Assembly (NCBI RefSeq): GCF_014200675.1
Contig: NZ_JACHCI010000025.1
Coordinates: 18,864-82,863 of the forward strand
Length of the DNA stretch: 64,000 nt
Direction: 5' to 3'
DNA from: Janthinobacterium saanense
GTDB taxonomy: Bacteria; Pseudomonadota; Gammaproteobacteria; Burkholderiales; Burkholderiaceae_D
The first letter of the stretch is position 1; every line of letters starts with the position of its first letter. Both the position numbers and the translations under genes were made by a program. This document shows positions 46,298 to 56,159 of the stretch, one piece after another. The notes beneath the pieces were generated by a model that worked only from the letters and a program-made list of their open reading frames with translations, did no database searches and had not been told where the DNA came from.

Positions 46298-46695
46298 GCC
46301 AAACGAAAATCCGCGCCGCGCTGGAAAGCGCGCTGGCCAGCATTAAGCCTGGCATCGATACAGCCTACCAGAACATCGCGTATAAGCCTGTGACCGACAA
46401 GGAATACCAGGCTGCATATTTTTTGCCGGCGCCACCGGACAATCGCTCGATGGGCGACGGCTCGCGCCAAGAGCGCGGCATCTTTCAGGTGAATCTCATG
46501 TACCCAAAAGGAAAGGGTACGGCAGCCGCAGGCGCCCGCGCGGAGCTGATCCAGTCACTTTTTCGGCGTGGAGCCAGCTTCGCCAAAGATGACATCACCG
46601 TTCAGATCGAGCGCACCCCGGAAATATCCGACGGCCGTGAAGACGAAGACCGCTGGTTCGTGCCAGTCAAGATCCGCTGGTTTTGCAACCTGTAA
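46294..46695 (+). CDS. Tail terminator-like protein (DUF4128 type)
   Basis: The 133-residue protein starts at ATG 46294 (MSQTKIRAALESALASIKPG, IDTAYQNIAYKP). It continues with PKGKGTAAAGARAELIQSLF, RRGASF and a final beta strand (WFVPVKIRWFCNL). This matches the minor tail U/terminator-like family that caps the tail tube. It overlaps the previous gene by 4 bp. Confidence 0.8.
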   Translation: MSQTKIRAALESALASIKPGIDTAYQNIAYKPVTDKEYQAAYFLPAPPDNRSMGDGSRQERGIFQVNLMYPKGKGTAAAGARAELIQSLFRRGASFAKDDITVQIERTPEISDGREDEDRWFVPVKIRWFCNL

Positions 46696-46715
46696 CACGC
46701 AGCACCCACCACACA

Positions 46716-46739
46716 GATCGCCTCGGCGGTCTTTTTTTT
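46716..46739 (+). terminator. Hairpin before the tail tube gene
   Basis: GATCGCC/GGCGGTC with a T8 run. It separates the neck block from the highly expressed tail tube gene. Confidence 0.6.
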
Positions 46740-46764
46740 CGACCAAAGAAAGGCAATCCACACC

Positions 46765-47967
46765 ATGACCACAGCAAACGGCATTGACAGCCTGCTCGTT
46801 ATCGCCAAACAGCCAGCGGAAGGCATGAAGGCCCTGGCCGCCAGCGGCAAGCTCTATCCGCGTGTCACCGCAACGTTCGACACGGACGCCGACAAGTACA
46901 GCTCGGCCGAGATCGACCCCAGCCAACAGCAGAGCGATACGCGCCTGGGCAACTTCCGCACTTCGGGTGCCATCAAAGGCGAGGCATCGTGCGGCACCTA
47001 TGCGCCGCTGCTGGCCGCGCTGCTGCGCCGCGACTTCACAGCTGGCGGCCTGACCACTGCACAAAACACTATTGCAGCAACCACCACGGGCCTGACGCGT
47101 AGCGCCGGCTCGTTCCTGGCTGATGGCCACCGCGCTGGTTCGGTAGTGCGTATCGGCGGTTTTCTGACCGCGGGCCTGGCCAACAACGGCAAGAACTTCT
47201 TCGTGACGGCCGTCACCGCCACCAAGCTGACCGGTCAATTCATGAATGGCAGCGCCATGACCGCGAAGGCGGAAGGCGATCCCGTGACCGTGACGGCGCC
47301 AGGCAAACGCAGCTTCACGCCACTGACCGGCCACACCACGGACTGGTTCACGGCGGAAGTGCAAGATCCCGGCATTGCCGTTAATCGCTGCTTCATCGAC
47401 CAACTGGTGAGCAAGGTCGACCTGTCAGTGCAGCCGAACGGTATCACCAGCATGGATTTCACGCTGATGGGCAAGCTGGAAGGTGAGACAACGCCCGCCG
47501 CATATTTTGCTGCGCCCTCAGCGACGCCCGGTACCGGCAAGTTTTCCGGCGCCACTGCGATTCTGTCGGTGGCCGGCATTCCATCGCAGATTTGCACGGG
47601 CATGTCGCTGTCGCTCGATGGCCAGGTCAAGATTGATCCGGTGATCGGCTCCAAGTTTGCCACGGCCGCCTCGCGCGGCAAGGTGATCGGCTCGGGTCAA
47701 TTCACTGTGCTGATGCAGGATTCAGCCTATATCGACTACTTCAAACAAGAAGTCGAACTGCCGCTGGCCTACGCCATGGCAGCCAGCACGGCGCCGTTGT
47801 CGGAAGTCATGACGATCGCCATGGGCCGCATCAAGATCACTTCGGCCAAGGTTGACGATGGCGAGAAAAACAAGATCGTGACCTGTGCTTTCGACGTTCT
47901 GCGCTACCAGGGCACTGATGCGCAGCACGAGGCTACAACGGTCAGCTTCCAGGATTCGAGCTTGTAA
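46765..47967 (+). CDS. Major tail tube protein
   Basis: The 400-residue protein has an N-terminal tube-like domain (LYPRVTATFDTDADKYSSAE), FTPLTGHTTDWFTAEVQDPG, NGITSMDFTLMGKLEGETTP and a C-terminal domain (SGQFTVLMQDSAYIDYFKQE). It matches large phage tail tube proteins. GAAAGG precedes the ATG. It lies upstream of the chaperone pair and tape measure. Confidence 0.87.
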   Translation: MTTANGIDSLLVIAKQPAEGMKALAASGKLYPRVTATFDTDADKYSSAEIDPSQQQSDTRLGNFRTSGAIKGEASCGTYAPLLAALLRRDFTAGGLTTAQNTIAATTTGLTRSAGSFLADGHRAGSVVRIGGFLTAGLANNGKNFFVTAVTATKLTGQFMNGSAMTAKAEGDPVTVTAPGKRSFTPLTGHTTDWFTAEVQDPGIAVNRCFIDQLVSKVDLSVQPNGITSMDFTLMGKLEGETTPAAYFAAPSATPGTGKFSGATAILSVAGIPSQICTGMSLSLDGQVKIDPVIGSKFATAASRGKVIGSGQFTVLMQDSAYIDYFKQEVELPLAYAMAASTAPLSEVMTIAMGRIKITSAKVDDGEKNKIVTCAFDVLRYQGTDAQHEATTVSFQDSSL

Positions 47968-48061
47968 CCGGCAGGCCCGGCCACGCGCCGGGCCTGATCC
48001 CTCTGCCGTCTACCAGTGGCTTTTTTGCGCCCACTGGGGCTGCACATGAAAGGCAATCGCC

Positions 48062-48568
48062 ATGCAAGAATTGAAATTTAACGATCACACATTCAAATTG
48101 GTCGAAAGCGACGGGAAAACTTGGCTTTCGGCTGCCGATATCGCCACCGCCCTCGGCTATAGCAGGTCAGACCAAGTGTCTCGCATTTTCTTGCGGCATC
48201 AGCGTGAATTCTCGCCTTCGATGACGCTGATTTTTCGGAACACCACTTTGGGTTTTGGTGTTCAGCCATCGGACACGCGGCTGTTCAGCTTGCGCGGAGC
48301 ACACCTGGTCGGCATGTTTGCACGCACAAACAAAGGTGTTGAGTTCCGCGCCTGGGTGCTTGATCAGCTTGAAGAACTTGAACGACAAGCGGCACCAGCG
48401 CGCTCACTGATGGCGGCATGGTTCAAGGCCAAAGCCGCCGTCGACGCGCAAGACAAGTTCGCCAGCATGTGCGGCAAAGGCCTGAGCGAGCATAAGCGGG
48501 CCAAGCCTCCACTTGAAAAGGCGCTCGAACAGATATCCACTCATATTCAACCATCACTTCTTTCCTGA
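48062..48568 (+). CDS. BRO-N domain protein inserted in tail genes
   Basis: The 168-residue protein has a BRO/antirepressor N-terminal domain (FNDHTFKLVESDGKTWLSAA, DIATALGYSRSDQVSRIFLR, TRLFSLRGAHLVGMFARTNK, GVEFRAWVLDQL). Such proteins bind DNA or act as antirepressors. It is flanked by hairpins and ends with its own terminator, which marks it as an independent insertion between tail tube and chaperone genes. Confidence 0.85.
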   Translation: MQELKFNDHTFKLVESDGKTWLSAADIATALGYSRSDQVSRIFLRHQREFSPSMTLIFRNTTLGFGVQPSDTRLFSLRGAHLVGMFARTNKGVEFRAWVLDQLEELERQAAPARSLMAAWFKAKAAVDAQDKFASMCGKGLSEHKRAKPPLEKALEQISTHIQPSLLS

Positions 48569-48594
48569 CCCGGCCCCGCGCCGGGTTTTCTTTT
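48569..48594 (+). terminator. Terminator of the BRO-N gene
   Basis: CCCGGC/GCCGGG with a CCCGC loop is followed by TTTTCTTTT. It sits within 3 bp of the BRO-N stop. Confidence 0.75.
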
Positions 48595-48689
48595 GGGCGC
48601 AAGCCAACCCCAGCACCGGCTGGTCGCTGTCGCCTTCGTGGGCGCAGCGGCCGGCACGGGCATTGTCAAACCCACGAAAGGCACTACCC

Positions 48690-49163
48690 ATGAACAACGA
48701 TCAAGCCCCAGCAGTCCTGAACGCAGCCCAAGCCATCGCGGCTATTGGCTTCGATATCGCCAACCTGTCCGCGCCGGCTGAGCGCGTCACCTTCGACGTG
48801 CCCGTGATCTTCGACGCCGATGGCGAGCCTGTCGCCGGCCTGCGCATCGTCGGCAAGAATTCCGACGAATACCGCAAGGAAAGCCACGCCGTGCGCGCCG
48901 AAGGCTACAAAAAGTCCGCCCGTCGCAAGACCGCAATCGATGCCTCGACTGACGAAGGCGCCGATCAGCTGGTGAGCACCATCGACGGCAACCAGAAGCG
49001 CCTCGCCCTGGCCGTGACGGTGGACTGGTACGGATTCACCAGCAATGGCGCGCCCGTGGCGTTCGATAAAGCCCTGGTGGCCGCCGCATTCGACAAGTTC
49101 ACCACCTGGCAAGACCGTGTGACGACCGCCCTGGAAAACGACGCCAATTTTTTGAAAGTCTGA
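48690..49163 (+). CDS. Tail assembly chaperone, gpG-like
   Basis: The 157-residue protein has VTFDVPVIFDADGEPVAGLR, IVGKNSDEYRKESHA and TSNGAPVAFDKALVAAAFDK. It keeps the tape measure soluble during tail assembly. The 3' end holds the heptamer T TTT TTG (49148-49154), so part of the ribosomes should shift -1 and make a longer G-T fusion. GAAAGG precedes the ATG. Confidence 0.85.
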   Translation: MNNDQAPAVLNAAQAIAAIGFDIANLSAPAERVTFDVPVIFDADGEPVAGLRIVGKNSDEYRKESHAVRAEGYKKSARRKTAIDASTDEGADQLVSTIDGNQKRLALAVTVDWYGFTSNGAPVAFDKALVAAAFDKFTTWQDRVTTALENDANFLKV

Positions 49164-49510
49164 TCCGGGCCCTGCTGCTGTACGCCGATCACCAGTTTGA
49201 TCGCGCGTCAGCGGCAGGTGATGGGAATGCCAAGGGTAATCACCTGGATGCGGCACGGCAAAACCCGCTATACCGCGCGCCTGAGGCGCCAGCCGTGCCG
49301 CAACTGCCGCCAGAGCTGGAATACATCTGGACCTGGTTCACGCAGCTGAACCAGAAGCGCCAATGCGGCATGGCCGTGAATTCGCTATCCAGCGCCGAGA
49401 TATTGGCCTGGCAGGCGCGCCACGGCATCCGCTTCGAGCCATTCGAGGAATCAGTCATCGACCGCCTTGATGCGCTGTTTATTTATCACCAACACAAGAA
49501 GGACAAATAA
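49148..49510 (+). CDS. gpT-like extension made by -1 frameshift
   Basis: After slipping on T TTT TTG the new frame reads ESLIRALLLYADHQFDRASA and continues through PPELEYIWTWFTQLNQKRQC, SSAEILAWQARHGIRFEPFE to the stop at 49508-49510, without its own ribosome site. The fused product would have about 278 residues. This matches lambda gpGT. The stop overlaps the tape-measure start. Confidence 0.82.
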   Translation, partial: FFESLIRALLLYADHQFDRASAAGDGNAKGNHLDAARQNPLYRAPEAPAVPQLPPELEYIWTWFTQLNQKRQCGMAVNSLSSAEILAWQARHGIRFEPFEESVIDRLDALFIYHQHKKDK

Positions 49511-52500
49511 TGCCTGATATCGCCACGCTCGGAATCTCACTGGATACTCGGCAGGTGGCCGATGGAAGCAAGGTTCTCGATGCGCTTGGCGATACTGCGA
49601 CAAGAATGGAGCAAAAGGTTGCCGGGGCAACTGCCGCTGTTGATAAGTTAGGTGAGGCAAACGCAACGAACAAGGCAAAAGCCACTGAAGGGGCTGCTGC
49701 AGTGGAGTCCGTGGGCGAGGCCAGTTCGCGTACAGCCCAAAAGGTAAGCGCTGCAAGCACCTCGGTGGATACGCTTAGCGCGTCGCTTGAGCGCATTAAA
49801 TCGACTTCATCGGCTGGTGCTAGCGGCCTCGACGGCTTCATGAATTCCACTAATGCTGTTTGGCGCAGTGGCGATGCATCAAAATCGGTTGATGCAATGG
49901 GTGCCGCCTGGAGGCGGACGGCTGACTACAGCACCGTCAATACGTCAATGAAGGACACCGTCCAGGTTATGCGTCAGTTTGATGTCGCCGCCCGCGCTAA
50001 TGCGCAGGCGACGATGGCGCTCGGAGGAGCAACGGGCCAACTTACACTTGGTCAACAGCAACTCATTGAGCGCATGCGCGAGCAGGCCGCCACCATTGGC
50101 ATGAGCCGCACGCAGTTGCTAGCCTATCAGGCAGCACAAATGGGGGTGACCAAGGAGACTCAAGATTCCATCGCTAAGATGAAGGCATACGAGGATTCAA
50201 TAAAGGCTGCCGCAAAAGCAAAAGACGATGCCGCAAAGTCATCGGGATTTTTGGCTGACGCTGTCAAGGGACTTGTGGCGGCTTATGCTGCATTGAAGAT
50301 CGCGGACTACGTTAAAGAGTCAGCCCTTCTTGCATCGCGCTATGAAACTTTGGGCGTGGTGATGGAGGTAGTGGGGCGCAATGCCGGTTACACCAAGACG
50401 CAGATGTTAACCGCTACTCAAGCCATCGCCGCACAAGGCATCACAATGGTCGAGTCGCGTGAGTCCGCCGTAAAACTGGTTCAGGCCCACGTCGACCTTA
50501 AGAATGCAACAGTGCTGGCGCGCATCGCCCAAGACGCGGCAGTAATTGGTCACCTAAACTCATCCGACGCCTTCGATCGCTTAGTCAATGGCATTTCGCG
50601 CGGCAACGTTCTAATTCTGCGAAACATTGGTATTAACGTGAATTTGCAGTCTGCTTATCGCCAGATGGCCGACGAGCTAGGCAAGACCACAAAAGAGTTG
50701 ACTGAGAACGAGCGTGTTCAGGCCAGGCTCAATGCTGTAATTGAGCGCGGCTCCGACATCGCTGGCACCTATACGGCAAGTATGGACACTGCCGGCAAGC
50801 AGATCACCTCGATGCAGCGTTACGTCACCGACCTAAAAACTCAGTTTGGCGAGACGTTTAATGAGGTGCTGACCATTTCAGTTATGGCGCTCACGAGATC
50901 GCTCAAGGATGCTAATGGCGAGGTGAGCGCGCTGTCGAAGAACAACAGTCTTGAAGAATGGGGGCACGGCCTCGCCTCAACCTTTGTTTGGCTGGCCAAT
51001 ACCGTGAGCAATGCGAGCACTGTTCTGCAAAAGGCATGGGCGTGGGCGGATTTAAAAACTGAGCAGGGGCGCATATTAGATAGTTACGAAGATAAAATCG
51101 ATGCAAATGCATCCGATGGGTCGATTGGCGCTGACGAGCGCAAGCGAAGGTACGACAGGATAAAGGCTCAAGGGGCGAGTGAACTCGCTCAATCAAAGGC
51201 TGAGTATGAGGTGAGGCAGGCCCAGCTCACGGATGGATTTGATAGGTTCGAAAAAGCAGAGGACGCACGCAATGCGGCCAGGACTGCCAAGCGCAAGGCG
51301 GAGGCGGATGCGCAACTTAAGGTTGATACTGACTATGCAAAGGCAGCATCCGACATTCTTTTGCAGTCAGCCAACGCCGGGGCCGCCGCCCAAGAGGTTG
51401 CGCGCAAGAAGGTAATTGATCTCTACAGCAAGACTTACATCGGCAACCCGAATTACCGCGATACCGAAAGCCCTGAGCCGAAGGCAAAGGTTGACCGTGC
51501 CGAGAATACTCGCCTGACTGCTCAAATCGAGGCGTACGAGCGTGAGCTGTCCGAAACCAAGGCGCATTATGCCGCGCTTGGGAAATTGGATGATCTGTAT
51601 ATCAAAGCTGGCGAATTGTCAGCGGGACAAGCATATGAGAACAAGCGGCAATACGCCCAAGAAACCTATGCGGCGGAAGTTGACGCCTATCAGCTGGAGT
51701 TAGAGGCGCTTAGAAGTCACAAAAGTGCAACCGAGGCGGAAGAGGAGCGGCACCAGAAGGAAATTAAGGCGATTCTCGGGAAGCTGGACGCCGCAGAGAA
51801 GGCATTTTTTGATGAGAGAAGGCTCCGTGATGAGGAAGAGCGCCTTCGCAAGGCCGGCATCGTGGCCGCATCAGACGAGGCATCCGGTAAATACATCTTC
51901 ACCCTCAATCAAGAAGCCAAGAAGATCGAGGAAGCGAATCGCGCTCACGGCAAGGCGGCAACATTCCTTGAGCGCGAGGAAATTGCACGCCTGGACCTGG
52001 CAATTGCGTATCAAAAGCAATTCATGCGCGGTCAAGAGGCTGCTGGCGCCACGGATGAGGAAATCGCCCAGGCGCCGAAGATCCTCCAGTTCCTTGAGGA
52101 CCAGCGCGCAGCACGGGCACGCTTGGCGAATGCGGCAGACCAGCAAGACATCATTGCCAAGAATTACGAGGCCAACAAGAAAATGTGGGAGTCGATCGAT
52201 TCGACAGCCCACGATACCTTCGTTTCTATCTTCGACTCGGGCAAGTCCGCTTTTGATCGCCTGCGCGACACGCTGAAAAACGGTCTGCTGGACCTGCTGT
52301 ACCAGATGACCATCAAGAAATGGATATTCAATATTGGCGCGTCTGTGACCGGTGCGGGGATGGGTGGCGTGGCCAATGCCGGTGATTTGGCCAGTATGGG
52401 TGGCGCAGGCGGGATGGCGGGCGGCATCGGCAGCACTGTCGGCCTCATCAATAGCGCCAAAAATGCCTACACCATTGCTACACAAGGATTTGCGGGCGTC

Positions 52501-54684
52501 ACGGCCGGCATGGGCTCGGGCATGGTTAGCCTGGGAACAATGTTCGGTTCTAGTGCCCTGGAGGCATTTGGTGCCGGCTTCGGCAGCACGGGCATGGTGG
52601 CTGCGGGTGATGCTGCTGGAATGTATGCCGCTTCTGGCGCCGTTGGCAATGCCGGCGCAGTCACGGCTGGCGCATACACCGGGGCTGCGGTTACGGCGGC
52701 GGCTGGTATTGCTGCTGGCGTATTGAGCGGAAACATGATAGCCGGGCAATACGGTAGTAGCAATAACGTAAAGGGCGGGGCACTCGCTGGTGCGGGCATA
52801 GGCTGGTATTTCGGCGGCGCCACCGGGGCCGCTATCGGTGGGTTTTTGGGTGGCGCTGTCGGCGGCATAGGCAATCGCCTTTTCGGTATGGGCGATAAGC
52901 GGTATGGCGATATGGGGATCACCGGGACGCTGACGGGTACAGGGTTTAGCGGTGAAGAGTACGCAAAATGGACGCAAAAAGGCGGCTATTTCAGGAGTGA
53001 CAAGGCTGATACGGATCGCAAGGCTGTTGATGCGACCACGTCCAATGCGTTTATTGATACCTACGCGGCCATCCGTAAGGTGTCGGCTACCTTGGCAGAA
53101 ACGCTGGGAGTGGACACCTCCAGCCTGGCCACCCGTTCGCAGGCATTAAATATCAACTTGACCGGCCTGAAAACTGAGGCGGAGAAATTGGAGGCGGTCA
53201 CCAAGTTCTTTGTTGGCGTGGGCAACGATATCGCTGTCGAGTTGGTTCCTAATATTGCCTCATTCAAGATTGGCACTGAAGAGCTGAGCACGACGCTGGA
53301 GCGTGTGTCACACAACTATGCTGGCGTGGACATGGTGCTACAGCTGATTGGTCGCACCTCGCAAGAAGCGTTTGGCTCGGTGGGAGTTGCATCTATTGGC
53401 GCGCGCGAAAACCTTGTCAAGTTGGCGGGTAGCCTTGATGCACTCGCTAACGGAACGACTTTTTTCGCTGAAAACTTCCTGACGGAAGCGGAGCGCATGA
53501 AGCCGGTGCTGTCAACTGTCGCCGATACCCTGGCCAAGCTGGGAATGTCCGGCGTCAAGACGGCCGAGGACTATAAAAAGGTGGTACTGGGCCTGGACCT
53601 GTCCAGTGTTGCCGGGCAGGAAATGTATATCAAGTTGCTGGCCTTGGCACCTGCGTTCAAGGCGGCAACGGACTATACCAATCAGCTGAACGCTGCCACT
53701 GGCAACTATGCGGCAGTCGTTAAGACTGCGGCCGAGATCGCCAGTGAACATCTGGATCTGCAAAAACAGCTGAACGAATTGACAAAAAACGCAGCCGAAC
53801 TACTAGCCATCCAGCGCAGCAGTATCGCCGACGTCAACAAGGCACTGTTTGACCAGGTGCAGGCGGCAAAGGCCGTGGTTTCAGCCAAGGATGCCCTGGC
53901 CAAGGCGTATGACGCGGAATCGACAGCGGCCAAGGCGGCGCTGGACAAGTCGAAATCGTGGGTGACCACGCTCAACAGCTTGAATCCCAGCTTCGCCCTG
54001 GGTAATCAGTCGACGCTGACTCCGGAGCAGAAATACGCCGAGGCGCGGGCGCAGTTCGAGAAAACCCTGGCGGCAGCCAATGCCGGCGACACGACGGCGC
54101 AATCCGGGCTGTCGGCTGCTGAGCAGGCTTTCTTGACTGCTTCACAGGTAGTCAATGCGTCGGACGCCAAATACGCGGCAGATTACGCCCGCGTGATGGC
54201 AGCTAACGATGAGGCGCTGAAGTGGGCTGGGGCGCAGGTTGACGTGCAGCAGGCCAGCCTGGATGCACTCAAGGCCCAGGTGTCGGGTCTGATCACCATC
54301 AATGACAGCGTGCTGACGGTGGCGCAGGCCATCGCCACGCTGCAGGCGGCGATGGGGGTGTCGGATGGCTTGGGCGTGCGCTTCACCAATGCGCCCGTCT
54401 TCGAAGCGCCGGTCGCTCCCGCAGCTTTCGACGTCATGCGCTATTCGGCAGCGGCAAACGTGGGTTCTGATGCGCTGGTCGCGGAAATTCGCGGCCTGCG
54501 TGACGACAACAGGGCGATGCGGGATGAGCTCAAGGGGCTGCGTGAGGATCAGGCGCGGCAGACTGGCGCCACCATTCAGGCCAATCAGGAAGCAAATGCC
54601 AGCGCTGCCGACAAGGTGGTTAGCGGCGTTGAGAAATCGGCCAAGGCATCGGCGTGGGAAAGAAAGGTGGAATTTTCAAAATGA
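49510..54684 (+). CDS. Tape measure protein
   Basis: The 1724-residue protein sets tail length and is ejected into the cell. Features in order: an Ala/Thr/Ser coiled coil (1-130), FLADAVKGLVAAYAALKIAD near 245, a domain with VMEVVGRNAGYTKTQMLTAT (270-440), long charged coiled coils (500-880), a Gly/Ala-rich hydrophobic region with membrane character (about 940-1130), and C-terminal coils (1390-1724). At roughly 1.5 angstrom per residue the tail would be about 250 nm long; that is an estimate. AAGGA precedes the ATG. Confidence 0.93.
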   Translation: MPDIATLGISLDTRQVADGSKVLDALGDTATRMEQKVAGATAAVDKLGEANATNKAKATEGAAAVESVGEASSRTAQKVSAASTSVDTLSASLERIKSTSSAGASGLDGFMNSTNAVWRSGDASKSVDAMGAAWRRTADYSTVNTSMKDTVQVMRQFDVAARANAQATMALGGATGQLTLGQQQLIERMREQAATIGMSRTQLLAYQAAQMGVTKETQDSIAKMKAYEDSIKAAAKAKDDAAKSSGFLADAVKGLVAAYAALKIADYVKESALLASRYETLGVVMEVVGRNAGYTKTQMLTATQAIAAQGITMVESRESAVKLVQAHVDLKNATVLARIAQDAAVIGHLNSSDAFDRLVNGISRGNVLILRNIGINVNLQSAYRQMADELGKTTKELTENERVQARLNAVIERGSDIAGTYTASMDTAGKQITSMQRYVTDLKTQFGETFNEVLTISVMALTRSLKDANGEVSALSKNNSLEEWGHGLASTFVWLANTVSNASTVLQKAWAWADLKTEQGRILDSYEDKIDANASDGSIGADERKRRYDRIKAQGASELAQSKAEYEVRQAQLTDGFDRFEKAEDARNAARTAKRKAEADAQLKVDTDYAKAASDILLQSANAGAAAQEVARKKVIDLYSKTYIGNPNYRDTESPEPKAKVDRAENTRLTAQIEAYERELSETKAHYAALGKLDDLYIKAGELSAGQAYENKRQYAQETYAAEVDAYQLELEALRSHKSATEAEEERHQKEIKAILGKLDAAEKAFFDERRLRDEEERLRKAGIVAASDEASGKYIFTLNQEAKKIEEANRAHGKAATFLEREEIARLDLAIAYQKQFMRGQEAAGATDEEIAQAPKILQFLEDQRAARARLANAADQQDIIAKNYEANKKMWESIDSTAHDTFVSIFDSGKSAFDRLRDTLKNGLLDLLYQMTIKKWIFNIGASVTGAGMGGVANAGDLASMGGAGGMAGGIGSTVGLINSAKNAYTIATQGFAGVTAGMGSGMVSLGTMFGSSALEAFGAGFGSTGMVAAGDAAGMYAASGAVGNAGAVTAGAYTGAAVTAAAGIAAGVLSGNMIAGQYGSSNNVKGGALAGAGIGWYFGGATGAAIGGFLGGAVGGIGNRLFGMGDKRYGDMGITGTLTGTGFSGEEYAKWTQKGGYFRSDKADTDRKAVDATTSNAFIDTYAAIRKVSATLAETLGVDTSSLATRSQALNINLTGLKTEAEKLEAVTKFFVGVGNDIAVELVPNIASFKIGTEELSTTLERVSHNYAGVDMVLQLIGRTSQEAFGSVGVASIGARENLVKLAGSLDALANGTTFFAENFLTEAERMKPVLSTVADTLAKLGMSGVKTAEDYKKVVLGLDLSSVAGQEMYIKLLALAPAFKAATDYTNQLNAATGNYAAVVKTAAEIASEHLDLQKQLNELTKNAAELLAIQRSSIADVNKALFDQVQAAKAVVSAKDALAKAYDAESTAAKAALDKSKSWVTTLNSLNPSFALGNQSTLTPEQKYAEARAQFEKTLAAANAGDTTAQSGLSAAEQAFLTASQVVNASDAKYAADYARVMAANDEALKWAGAQVDVQQASLDALKAQVSGLITINDSVLTVAQAIATLQAAMGVSDGLGVRFTNAPVFEAPVAPAAFDVMRYSAAANVGSDALVAEIRGLRDDNRAMRDELKGLREDQARQTGATIQANQEANASAADKVVSGVEKSAKASAWERKVEFSK

Positions 54685-56159
54685 ACGATGCGCAATTCTT
54701 ACAGTGGCTGCAGGACGACTCGGCCAACCGCGTTGTCCTGATCGAAGCTCAGGTAAACGCGGGCGGCAGTGAGGTGACGCGGTTCATCGCCTCGCGGCTT
54801 TACGTTACCGGTCCGCAAGATAGCCCGGCCAACACCGAGTATCTGCCGCTGGCCACCGGCGGCCTGGCCTTCACCGAGCAGGTCAGCCTGACGGCCGAGG
54901 CGGGCCTGTCGGGCGGCGATATCGAACTTGATAACGCCGATGGCAGCCTGGATTCCTGGCTGGATGATGTTTGGCGCAATCGCTCGATCAAAGCCTGGGT
55001 GGGTGACTCGGCCTGGCCGCGCGCCGACTTCCGCCTGATCTTCGACGGCATCACCGCCGATATCGGCAGCTCGGCGCCGGAAACGCTGAACCTGTCCTTG
55101 CGCGACAAGATGCAGCGCCTGGACACGCCAATCACCGAGGCCAAGCTGGGCGGCGCAACGCCGAACAAGGATGCGGTCCTGCCCGTGCCGTTCGGCGAAT
55201 GCCATAACGTCTCGCCACTTTTGACGGACCCGGTCACCCTGGAATATGGATTTCTGGGCGCTGTCGAGTCAAGTTTTGAGGTGCGTACCAACGGCAAGCC
55301 CATCGCCGTAGCGCTGAATGACCAGGCTGGGCGCTTCAACCTGACCACGCCACCGTATTCGGCTGCGATCACGGTCAGCGTGCAGGGCGACAAAGGCGGT
55401 GCCGGCGGCACGTATGCGCCGCGCATCGCACCCCTGGTGCGGCGCATTGCCACGGCCTATGGCAAGGAATCGGATCGCTTTACCGATGCCGATCTGGATC
55501 TGGCCAACTTGGACACCTTCGATGCCGCGCACCCCCAGCTGGTGGGGCTCTATGTTGCTGACCGCACGAATCAGGCGCAAGCCATCCAGCAACTTGCGGC
55601 CAGCGTCGGCGCGCAGGCGCTGATGTCGCGCACTGGCCAGCTACGCCTGGTGCAAGTCGCGCTACCGGCGCCTGGCGTGCCGGTGGAGATCGGTCCCGAG
55701 CATATGAAAGAGCATTCCCTGCGCCAGGTGCAGCGCCTGCCGGTGGTGGCGGCCGTCAAGATCGGCTTCGATAAGAACTGGACTGTACAAGCCAGCCTGA
55801 CTACCAGCATTCCAGCTGAGCACGCGGACCTGTACGCGACGGAATGGCTGACTGAAACAGCAGTAGACGACGCAGTGCGTGCGCGGTATCGCCTGACGGA
55901 TGACCCGGCACAGATCGATACCTGCCTCAAGACCCGCGCAGATGCGCGCGTGGAAGCGATACGGCGCTTGGCTCTGGGTAAGGCCCAGCGCACTGTTTAT
56001 GAATTCGATGGAGAGCCTGAGATGATGATGTTGGAACTGGGGCAGCCCGTGCAGCTGCGTGGCGAGCGTTTCCGCCTGCAGGATGGTGTGCCGGGGGTGG
56101 TGGTGCTGCTGTCGCATAACTGGCTGGCGGCCCGCGTAACGGTCGGGGTGATGGCTTGA
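54681..56159 (+). CDS. Tail tip (distal tail/hub) protein
   Basis: The 492-residue protein starts at ATG 54681 in an ATGA overlap with the tape measure. Motifs include ANRVVLIEAQVNAGGSEVTR, LSGGDIELDNADGSLDSWLD, ETLNLSLRDKMQRLDTPITE and PVPFGECHNVSPLL. Position after the tape measure and a beta-rich composition fit a distal tail or baseplate hub protein. The exact counterpart is uncertain. Confidence 0.72.
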   Translation: MNDAQFLQWLQDDSANRVVLIEAQVNAGGSEVTRFIASRLYVTGPQDSPANTEYLPLATGGLAFTEQVSLTAEAGLSGGDIELDNADGSLDSWLDDVWRNRSIKAWVGDSAWPRADFRLIFDGITADIGSSAPETLNLSLRDKMQRLDTPITEAKLGGATPNKDAVLPVPFGECHNVSPLLTDPVTLEYGFLGAVESSFEVRTNGKPIAVALNDQAGRFNLTTPPYSAAITVSVQGDKGGAGGTYAPRIAPLVRRIATAYGKESDRFTDADLDLANLDTFDAAHPQLVGLYVADRTNQAQAIQQLAASVGAQALMSRTGQLRLVQVALPAPGVPVEIGPEHMKEHSLRQVQRLPVVAAVKIGFDKNWTVQASLTTSIPAEHADLYATEWLTETAVDDAVRARYRLTDDPAQIDTCLKTRADARVEAIRRLALGKAQRTVYEFDGEPEMMMLELGQPVQLRGERFRLQDGVPGVVVLLSHNWLAARVTVGVMA

